Part shown: positions 1 through 7,572 of the stretch, in pieces
Layout of the letters: every line of letters starts with the position of its first letter
Numbering within the stretch: position 1 is the first letter of the stretch
DNA from: Rhodospirillaceae bacterium
GTDB taxonomy: Bacteria; Pseudomonadota; Alphaproteobacteria; UBA8366; GCA-2717185
Direction of reading: 5' to 3'
Length of the DNA: 19,821 nt
Assembly (NCBI GenBank): GCA_002717185.1
Contig: PBDC01000102.1
Location: 1 to 19,821, forward strand
Notes under the pieces: model-generated
Told to the model about the DNA's origin: nothing
Database searches by the model: none
The model's input: the letters and a program-made list of their open reading frames with translations, nothing else
Translations under genes and position numbers: made by a program

Positions 1-10
1 CAAGACCAAC

Positions 11-44
11 AAAAAAGCCCGGCAGGATCGCTCCCGCCGGGCTT
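11..44 (-). terminator. Rho-independent terminator of groES-groEL
   Basis: A 9-bp perfect stem (15-23 pairs with 36-44; GC-rich core GCCCGGC/GCCGGGC) is followed, reading the minus strand, by a run of six T (11-16 on the plus strand are A). It lies about 35 bases beyond the groEL stop codon. A weaker T-rich stretch on the other side means it could also work for plus-strand transcripts. Confidence 0.9.
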
Positions 45-77
45 CTTTATTGTGCCTGTCGGCTGGTTGGCGCGAGC

Positions 78-1766
<1,689 letters not shown>

Positions 1767-1793
1767 TTAAGCGGCTTTCTTCGACGACTTGGG

Positions 1794-2081
1794 CTATTCG
1801 ATAATGCCCATGACATCAGATTCCTTCATGATCAGCAGGTCTTCTCCATCAACCTTGACCTCGGTGCCGGACCACTTGCCGAATAGGACTAGATCACCGG
1901 CCTTAACGTCCATTGGCGTGATTTCGCCATTTTCGTTACGAGCTCCGGAACCCACCGCAACGATCTTCCCCTCACTGGGCTTCTCTTTAGCGGTATCAGG
2001 AATGATGATACCACCCGCGGATTTTTCCTCTTCGTCGATCCGACGCACCAATACGCGGTCGTGCAACGGTCTGAATTTCAT
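1794..2081 (-). CDS. groS: Co-chaperonin GroES (10 kDa, Cpn10)
   Basis: GroES is the heptameric lid that caps GroEL and discharges substrate into the folding chamber. At 95 residues it has the normal length, with the N-terminal [14 protein letters not shown] strand, the mobile-loop region around [18 protein letters not shown], and the [26 protein letters not shown]-terminal strand. The start is fixed by GGAGAG about seven bases upstream on the minus strand. It is the first gene of the groES-groEL operon, with a 5' leader of roughly 60 bases that contains the CIRCE element. Confidence 0.98.
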   Translation of the reverse strand: MKFRPLHDRVLVRRIDEEEKSAGGIIIPDTAKEKPSEGKIVAVGSGARNENGEITPMDVKAGDLVLFGKWSGTEVKVDGEDLLIMKESDVMGIIE

Positions 2082-2118
2082 TGTTGTCTCTCCACTATCT
2101 TTTTTGATTTTTCAATTT

Positions 2119-2145
2119 CTAGCACTCAAGTACTGTAAGTGCCAG
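2119..2145 (-). promoter_or_regulatory. CIRCE operator (HrcA-binding site) of groES-groEL
   Basis: On the minus strand the arms read CTGGCACTT and GAGTGCTAG around a 9-base spacer. The classical CIRCE is TTAGCACTC-N9-GAGTGCTAA. Five or six of nine positions match in one arm and eight of nine in the other, with exact spacing. It sits just downstream of the -10 element, over the likely transcription start, as expected for repression by HrcA. hrcA itself is not in the window. Confidence 0.88.
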
Positions 2146-2151
2146 CCGTGT

Positions 2152-2180
2152 AATTGGGGTTAATATGCCGATAATTCAAG
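2152..2180 (-). promoter_or_regulatory. Heat-shock-type promoter of groES-groEL
   Basis: On the minus strand CTTGAAT (plus 2174-2180) is followed after 14 bases by CCCCAATT (plus 2152-2159). This is close to the RpoH (sigma-32) consensus CTTGAAA-N13-15-CCCCATNT. A sigma-70 reading is also possible (TTGAAT, 17 bases, CAATTA). Placement directly upstream of CIRCE supports a role in groESL expression. Confidence 0.72.
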
Positions 2181-2635
2181 AGGTTTCGCTAAACGAATTT
2201 AATTTTCCTGATAGGTATTACATGGGCGACCTGCCAAGTACTAGTTGGCAAAGTGGGGTCTCGATGCAAGATTGTGCGGTGATTGAGGGTGATTACAGTT
2301 TTGTAGCCAACGACATTAACGCTTCAACAGGCCGTACCAAGTAAAATAAGTGCGCGGCAATTCTTGAAGGGACACAAAAATAAAAAAGAAAAAACGCTAA
2401 CCAATTGGTATAAAAATTAAAAAAGCGCTCGTGGGGCTGGTGGCGACCCTGCCTCCCGATGCGCCTCGGCGCGAGTGAGATTGGTCTTAGCGGCTGAGGG
2501 CATGGGTATGGTCAGCACTAGGGCGCTATCGGAAAGCATAGGCCAGTGCGAGACGAGAAGCGCACGGCTGCCCGCATAAAAGAACTACTTCGCTAGTCCT
2601 AACGAGATCGCCGTGTGATCGTATCGCGGGGTTTC
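2181..2635. other. Gene-free region between groES and the phosphoesterase gene
   Basis: I see no convincing coding sequence, tRNA or known small-RNA core motif here. It contains an inverted repeat (2232-2250), an A-rich tract (2372-2424) that stands out from the GC-rich surroundings, and inside that tract the 10-base palindrome ACCAATTGGT (2400-2409) followed by TATAAA. It separates two divergently transcribed units. Confidence 0.6.
2232..2250. repeat. Inverted repeat TGCCAA-N7-TTGGCA
   Basis: Perfect 6-base arms around a 7-base spacer, about 50 bases upstream of the groES -35 element. It could be a binding site for a dimeric regulator. There is no T-tract that would make it a terminator. 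Confidence 0.45.
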
Positions 2636-2664
2636 TTGACACGACCGGCGACTGCAGCTGAAAT
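2636..2664 (+). promoter_or_regulatory. Sigma-70-type promoter, possibly for a leaderless transcript
   Basis: A perfect -35 TTGACA (2636-2641) and a 4/6 -10 TGAAAT (2659-2664) are separated by 17 bases. The predicted transcription start falls at or within a few bases of the ATG at 2671, and there is no Shine-Dalgarno sequence before that ATG. The two observations agree with leaderless translation. Confidence 0.5.
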
Positions 2665-2670
2665 TCTAGC

Positions 2671-3537
2671 ATGTCACAACTCAAGATCATCCAAGTTTCA
2701 GATACGCATCTGAGCCGCAAATGGGCTTATTTTCAGGACAATTGGGAGGCGTTCCTCGACTGTATGAGCGATGAGCGTCCGGACTTCATCTTTGTAACTG
2801 GCGACATATGCTTCAACGGCTCGAAATGGCCCGACGACCTTGTCTACGCACGAAAACAATTAGAACGGTTGCCATCGCCGTGGCGTTCCATTCCAGGCAA
2901 CCACGATATAGGTGACACCCCGCCGGATCGGCGGTTAAAAGGTCCGATTACCACTGCGCGGCGCACCCGTTATCGGCGTCATTTCGGACCCGATTTCTGG
3001 GTCGAGGATCTGGGTGAATGGCGTTTTATTGGTCTCAACGCGCAGCTGCTGGATAGTGGTTTGGCCGCTGAAAAGGCACAGATGAAATTGCTAGACAATG
3101 CGCTTGAGACAGCGAAAGGCCTATCAATAGCCTTACTGATTCACAAGCCGTTATTCATTTGTCGCGACAATGAAGCCGGGCGTTCGCTAGGCAGTATCTG
3201 GCCGCCGAGCCGAAAGCGCCTGCTATCGCTTTGTAAACAATACAACGTAAAACTGGTGGCAAGCGGTCACCGCCACTGTTATCGCAGTATGCGCTATGGC
3301 CCGACGCGCCTAATATGGGCGCCGCCGACCTCCTTCATTGATACGCGGGTACCCAATATAGGTGGTCTCGTTGAGCGACGTGTCGGTTATGTAAGATACC
3401 GTTTCGATAGCAAAAAATTTGGTCACGAATTCGTGGAACCTTCGCTCTTTATCAACCATGACATGCGCAACTGGATGGTAGCACACGGCTCAACTACTCG
3501 ATTGCCGCCGAGGCCCATTGCTCTCCACGAGTGTTAG
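2671..3537 (+). CDS. Calcineurin-like metallophosphoesterase
   Basis: This is a 288-residue cytosolic two-metal phosphoesterase. All family motifs are visible in order: Asp11-Thr-His13, Gly44-Asp45, Gly76-Asn-His-Asp79, His158, and Gly199-His200-Arg-His202. The DTH opening and total length resemble the CpdA/Icc cyclic-nucleotide phosphodiesterase group, but the substrate cannot be read from the sequence; cyclic nucleotides, phospholipid head groups or other phosphodiesters are all possible. There is no signal peptide. The ATG at 2671 has no ribosome-binding site, and a TTGACA promoter ends only six bases before it, suggesting leaderless expression. The gene stands alone, with 155 bases before the next gene, so it is probably not part of the deacetylase operon. 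Confidence 0.88.
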   Translation: MSQLKIIQVSDTHLSRKWAYFQDNWEAFLDCMSDERPDFIFVTGDICFNGSKWPDDLVYARKQLERLPSPWRSIPGNHDIGDTPPDRRLKGPITTARRTRYRRHFGPDFWVEDLGEWRFIGLNAQLLDSGLAAEKAQMKLLDNALETAKGLSIALLIHKPLFICRDNEAGRSLGSIWPPSRKRLLSLCKQYNVKLVASGHRHCYRSMRYGPTRLIWAPPTSFIDTRVPNIGGLVERRVGYVRYRFDSKKFGHEFVEPSLFINHDMRNWMVAHGSTTRLPPRPIALHEC

Positions 3538-3615
3538 CTAAAATGCCTATTTCTATATCGACGGTGCGGACGATGGTTACCTCACATGGCCCATTATGTA
3601 CTTCCGGAAAACCTA

Positions 3616-3627
3616 ACCCGATCGGGT
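3616..3627. promoter_or_regulatory. 12-base perfect palindrome upstream of the deacetylase pair
   Basis: ACCCGATCGGGT is its own reverse complement and lies 65 bases before the first deacetylase-fold gene. It is a candidate operator; no -35/-10 pair can be assigned with confidence in the 155-base gap. Confidence 0.35.
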
Positions 3628-3692
3628 GACCATGCAGTCTTCCGTACCGCATGCTATTCTTGTGCAAACGTCAATGACTGAGGAAAACGGCG

Positions 3693-4613
3693 GTGAATGG
3701 ATCGGAACGGTTTCCTTACTCGCCATTGCCAGAACGGCCGCGTTTACGCTGGCCGGGTGGCGAGCGCGTGGCCCTGTGGGTTCTGCCTAACATAGAGCAC
3801 TACGAATACCGGCCACCTCTGATTAATGGCCGCGATCCTTGGCCGAGAATGCCGCATCCGGATGTGCTGAATTACGGACTTCGCGACTATGGCAACCGCG
3901 TTGGTGTCTGGCGCATGTTCGATTGTTTGGACAGGCACGAGATCCGATCCACGATTTCACTCAACTTCGGCGTTATCGAGCACTATCCGGATATCTGGGA
4001 GGCTATGGAGGCGCGTTCATGCGACTACCTATGCCATGGGCTCTACAACACGAGATACCTTTGGAACCTTCCCGAGGATGAAGAGCGGAAAGTTATCCGT
4101 GATTGCGTGGAAATTCTTCGCAAGGCCAATGGGACGCAACTCAATGGCTGGTTCGGCCCTGCGGTCTCGGGAACACTTCGAACAGCTGACCTCGCGGCCG
4201 AGCATGGCATTGGATACATCGCCGACTATTATCACGACGACCAGCCTATGCCGATCAGAACTTCGCATGGCGATTTGGTCAGCGTGCCGTATTCCATCGA
4301 GATTAACGATGCGGTCGTCTACCGCTACCAGACCGAAGGCGAAGAGTTCGAACGGATGATACGGGATGCCTTCGATGTGCTTTACGCCGAAGGGGAAGAG
4401 AGCGGTCGGGTCATGGCCATCTGTTTACACCCCTACCTCTATGGTCAACCGCACCGGGTGAAGTATCTGGACCGTGCGCTCGGGTACATTCTTGGGCATG
4501 AGGGCGTGTGGCAGGCGACGGGGAGCGAAATTGCCCAATGGTCGCGCGAGCAATGGTTCCCCCAGTTAGAACCTCACCTCGTAGAGTTCGCAAGAGAGGC
4601 CAGCGATGCCTGA
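3693..4613 (+). CDS. Polysaccharide deacetylase-fold protein, PuuE-like (first of a pair)
   Basis: A 306-residue NodB-homology (carbohydrate esterase 4 fold) protein without a signal peptide, so probably cytosolic. The order of motifs resembles PuuE, an allantoinase recruited from this fold: WPGGERVALWV (20-30), NIE (33-35) where classical deacetylases have the Asp-Asp pair, YGNRVG (66-71), CHG with His115, and LHPYLYGQPHR with His246. The second His of the zinc motif HxxxH is Asn119, so classical zinc binding looks incomplete. The GTG start is chosen because GAGGAAAA lies 8 bases upstream. It overlaps the next gene by 8 bases and the two proteins are paralogous, so they are probably co-translated and may form a heteromer. 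Hydrolysis of an amide or cyclic amide is a reasonable guess; the substrate is unknown. Confidence 0.82.
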   Translation: MNGSERFPYSPLPERPRLRWPGGERVALWVLPNIEHYEYRPPLINGRDPWPRMPHPDVLNYGLRDYGNRVGVWRMFDCLDRHEIRSTISLNFGVIEHYPDIWEAMEARSCDYLCHGLYNTRYLWNLPEDEERKVIRDCVEILRKANGTQLNGWFGPAVSGTLRTADLAAEHGIGYIADYYHDDQPMPIRTSHGDLVSVPYSIEINDAVVYRYQTEGEEFERMIRDAFDVLYAEGEESGRVMAICLHPYLYGQPHRVKYLDRALGYILGHEGVWQATGSEIAQWSREQWFPQLEPHLVEFAREASDA

Positions 4614-5523
4614 TCAGACAACCCGCTACCGCAATGGGCATGGCTACGATCAAGCGCACTACGACTGGAATCCGTTGCACCGACGCGAACCGCTCGTCTG
4701 GCCGGACAATGCTAGGATCGCCGTTTCGGTATACGTATATCTCGAATATATGGAACTCGACCCGCCGGAAGAGGTGGTCGCAGATGCGCGTTTCACCGGC
4801 GCGCTAGGGTCTTACTATCCGGACTTTCAAAACTACTCGCGGCGCGAATTTGGCAACCGGGTTGGCATCTTTCGTGTGCTCGATATTCTCGAACGTTACG
4901 GCCTGCAGGTGACGATCTGCGCCAATGCGCTTGCAGCCGCACGGTATCCCTATCTGGTCGAGCATTGCCAAAAAGCGGGGCATGATTTCACCGCGCATGG
5001 CTGGTCGTTGAACAGAATGATCAGCGCTAAAATGAGCGAAGAAGAGGAACGCCAACACATCGCCGATTGCTTAGGCTCGCTTGAAGCTTCGCTTGGATGG
5101 CAACCAAGTGGCTGGGCGGGCCAGGATTTCGGCGAAAGCGAGAGAACGCCACAGCTCTTGGCGCAGGCAGGGCTTGATTACGTCCTTGACTGGCCAAACG
5201 ACGACGAACCCTACTTCATGCGAACCGATCCGCCCCTGGTATCAATCCCGAACCAATCCGAGTGGGACGATGCGCAACTTTTTGCTGTGCGGAAAGTGGA
5301 TAGCTGGCGCTATCCCGAAATCGTCGGCAGTGCTTTCGAACAGCTTGCAGACGAAGGCGGTCAGATGCTGGGGCTGGGCCTTCATCCCTGGATATTCGGG
5401 CAGGCTCATCGGATTAGCTACCTGGAAAAAGCTGTCGCCGCCATCGCCAAACATTCGGGCGTCTGGTTCGCAAGCCCTGAGGAGATTGCTAGGGTATTCA
5501 AAGCACAAAGAGCGGCAGATTAG
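4606..5523 (+). CDS. Polysaccharide deacetylase-fold protein, PuuE-like (second of a pair)
   Basis: A 305-residue NodB-homology protein, paralogous to the gene just upstream and sharing the landmarks REFGNRVGIFRVLD (80-93), AHG with His131, and LHPWIFGQAHR with His260. The start ATG lies inside the end of the upstream gene (8-base overlap) and is preceded by AAGAGAGG with 6-base spacing, typical of translational coupling. At the HxxxH position the second His is Leu135, and the Asp-Asp pair is replaced around Glu47, so the classical metal site is degenerate here as well, at different residues from the partner. No signal peptide or membrane segment is seen. Like its partner it may hydrolyse a C-N bond in a small molecule rather than a polysaccharide. 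This is inference from similarity to PuuE. Confidence 0.82.
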   Translation: MPDQTTRYRNGHGYDQAHYDWNPLHRREPLVWPDNARIAVSVYVYLEYMELDPPEEVVADARFTGALGSYYPDFQNYSRREFGNRVGIFRVLDILERYGLQVTICANALAAARYPYLVEHCQKAGHDFTAHGWSLNRMISAKMSEEEERQHIADCLGSLEASLGWQPSGWAGQDFGESERTPQLLAQAGLDYVLDWPNDDEPYFMRTDPPLVSIPNQSEWDDAQLFAVRKVDSWRYPEIVGSAFEQLADEGGQMLGLGLHPWIFGQAHRISYLEKAVAAIAKHSGVWFASPEEIARVFKAQRAAD

Positions 5524-5574
5524 CTTCCGTTTCGGATGGGCACGGCTTAGTGTGCAGAGGTTGTACTTGCGGTT

Positions 5575-5601
5575 GTGGGTCTCGGAGATTATCGAACCCA
5601 C
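5575..5601. repeat. Imperfect hairpin between convergent genes
   Basis: GTGGGT (5575-5580) pairs with ACCCAC (5596-5601), and TCG/CGA continue the stem past a one-base bulge, leaving an 8-base loop. It sits in the 199-base gap where the deacetylase pair and the minus-strand LLM gene converge. No T-tract follows on either strand, so its role as a terminator is unproven. Confidence 0.35.
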
Positions 5602-5722
5602 GTCTGCTATCGGCCACAGCCTTGTTAAGTGTGGTCGCGCGCGCGGTCTCTTTGATCTGCTTGGCCTTACTAATTTTGCGCAACACGATGAAGGTCCCGT
5701 TGCACACGGTGATTACGGGCAC

Positions 5723-7036
5723 TTATGACGGCGGCCGTGCCAGGCCGAAATGCTCGCGTAACGTCGTCCCCGTGTATTCGGTGCGGAACCGCCCGCGACG
5801 TTTCAACAAGGGCACAACCTCGTCCGCGAACGCATCGAGCATCCGTGGTAAGAGTGGGGGCATGATATTGAAGCCGTCTGCCGCACCAGTGTCGACCCAG
5901 TCCTCGATTAGGTCGGCCACCTGTTCCGGGGTCCCGGCATAGACGAAATGTCCCCGCGCGCCCGCGAATTTGGCGAGCAATTGCCGGAGTGTGAGGCCTT
6001 CCTGTCGCACGGCACTTACCGCTAATGCCGAACGGCTGCGGGCTGCTTCGTTCTTGCCAGGATCAGGAAAATCTTCCATGCGGAGTGGCCGGTCGAGCGG
6101 CAAATGTGAAAAATCGTGGCCGCCAAAATTAGCGGAAAGTCGTTTACGGCCAACTTCGGGGTCGCTTAGGTCGTCGAGGTCCAGCAACAATTTCTGTGCC
6201 TCGTTTTCTGTGCCACCGATCATCGGACTTAGCCCCGGTAGAACCAGTGATTGGTCCGCCGGCCGACCGGCAGCTATCACGCGGGTTTTTAAATCTCGAT
6301 AAAAGTCCTGCGCCGTACTTTTCTCGAGGTGTGCGGTAAACACCGCCTCCGCATGCCGGGCGGCAAAGTTCATTCCAGATTCCGAAGACCCCGCCTGCAC
6401 TAGAACCGGGCGTCCTTGGGGGCTGCGTGGCAAATTTAATGGGCCGGCCACCTTATAGTGCATACCGGCATAGTTGATGGACCGGACGCGATCCTTCTGC
6501 ACATAAACGCCACCTGCTCGGTCATCAAGGACCGCATCGTCGTCCCAACTATCCCATAGCTCTTTAGCAATTGTGACGAACTCTTCGCCCATTTCATAGC
6601 GTAAGCTGTGATCGGGTTTGCCGGTATTGCCAAAATTGCGCGCAGCCGCCGGAGAAAAAGATGTGACAATGTTCCAGCCTGCCCGTCCACCGCTGACGTG
6701 ATCGATGGAAGCGAACTGGCGGGCCAGATTGAATGGTTCAGAATAAGTAGTTGACGCTGTCGCGATAAGACCTAGGTGGGTTGTGGCGACAGCGAGCGCA
6801 GCAAGTGTCGTGACTGGCTCAAGCCAGCAGCGAGCGGCGCTGTCGATATCATCGGGAAGCGTAAGGAGGTCGGCGAGAAAGATTGAGTCGAAATGCGCGG
6901 CTTCCGCTTTATGGGCACAATCAATGTAATAACGTATGTCCGTTAGAGGCAAAGCTGTGGTCGCCGGGTCGCGCCACGATGCCTCATGGTGCCCACGACT
7001 GTGGATGAACAGATTGAGATGGAGCTCCTTCTTCAT
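5723..7036 (-). CDS. FMN-dependent LLM monooxygenase, NtaA/SnaA/DszA type
   Basis: A 437-residue TIM-barrel luciferase-like monooxygenase. The N-terminal GHHEASWR (15-22), the SGGRAGWNIVTS segment (115-126) and QAGSSESG identify the nitrilotriacetate monooxygenase component A / DszA branch. These enzymes use reduced FMN from a separate flavin reductase, with O2, to hydroxylate or cleave C-N or C-S bonds of small organic substrates. No reductase gene is in the window. The ATG is preceded by AAGGTG with good spacing. The gene runs opposite to everything from 2671 to 17991 and converges on the deacetylase pair, while sharing a roughly 540-base divergent upstream region with the molybdenum hydroxylase gene. 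It may therefore be co-regulated with that operon. The substrate is unknown. Confidence 0.9.
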   Translation of the reverse strand: MKKELHLNLFIHSRGHHEASWRDPATTALPLTDIRYYIDCAHKAEAAHFDSIFLADLLTLPDDIDSAARCWLEPVTTLAALAVATTHLGLIATASTTYSEPFNLARQFASIDHVSGGRAGWNIVTSFSPAAARNFGNTGKPDHSLRYEMGEEFVTIAKELWDSWDDDAVLDDRAGGVYVQKDRVRSINYAGMHYKVAGPLNLPRSPQGRPVLVQAGSSESGMNFAARHAEAVFTAHLEKSTAQDFYRDLKTRVIAAGRPADQSLVLPGLSPMIGGTENEAQKLLLDLDDLSDPEVGRKRLSANFGGHDFSHLPLDRPLRMEDFPDPGKNEAARSRSALAVSAVRQEGLTLRQLLAKFAGARGHFVYAGTPEQVADLIEDWVDTGAADGFNIMPPLLPRMLDAFADEVVPLLKRRGRFRTEYTGTTLREHFGLARPPS

Positions 7037-7572
7037 GCGATGGCACCTTGACGTTGCGGCTTTTCAACTATTCGTCCATATCGCGAGTTTAATCAGATAG
7101 GCCCAAATGACCGCCGGACAGAATGACCTACGATAGCAGGCTGGAATTGCATTACAAAAGGCATCCCCAGGGACACATCTGGCGCAACGGATTTTGCCCC
7201 GAAGCCCCCTCCTGAATGGCGATGAGCACAAGCCTTCCCAATAGGGCACGGCGTCCGCATTGACGGAAGATTCCAGTGGATGCTGGCTTATGACAGACAA
7301 TTGTACTCTTGATGGTCTTCGCTGAAGATTTCATATCAGGGGTAAGAGGCGGACCATAGGGATATTCGCGGAATTTCGGGATGATATGTGCCCAGTCGCC
7401 CGACCTTTCGTCAGCAGCAAAATCAGTGGCAGAATGCCACTATTTATTCGAAATTGCATTTGTGGAATTCGTTTGTCGTATTAGCGGTTGATATTATGCC
7501 TATCCAGGCACAGGCTTGCTTCGTGCCACAAAGCAGATAATCGACCACACCAACAAAGCCGAGAGAACGTCT
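7037..7572. other. Divergent intergenic region between the LLM gene and the first molybdenum subunit gene
   Basis: About 535 bases separate two divergently transcribed genes, more than anywhere else in the plus-strand cluster, so the control sites for both should lie here. I could not identify a confident -35/-10 pair; TATTAG (7479-7484) and TATTAT (7492-7497) are possible -10 elements but their -35 partners are poor. Short minus-strand open frames at 7064-7334 have TTG-type or unsupported starts and no recognisable protein. Confidence 0.5.

Noticed and set aside
2430..2670. Possible small RNA (SRP-type or tmRNA) in the gap before the phosphoesterase
   Set aside because: I looked for the SRP core GGAAGGAAGCAGCC-like segment and for a tmRNA or tRNA T-arm and found neither.
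5498..5722. Minus-strand 74-codon frame and a tRNA T-arm-like stretch (GGTTCGATAATC on the minus strand)
   Set aside because: The frame overlaps the end of the deacetylase gene, starts with GTG without a ribosome-binding site, and has no recognisable family. The T-arm-like stretch pairs as a simple hairpin and no acceptor or anticodon arms are present.
7064..7334. Cys-containing minus-strand frames resembling a small zinc protein
   Set aside because: Two different frames overlap each other, starts are unsupported, and the Cys spacing fits no metal-binding pattern I know.
7516..7572. Upstream TTG start adding 19 residues to the first molybdenum subunit
   Set aside because: The extension is not family-like, and the ATG at 7573 leaves a normal N-terminus before the hammerhead domain.
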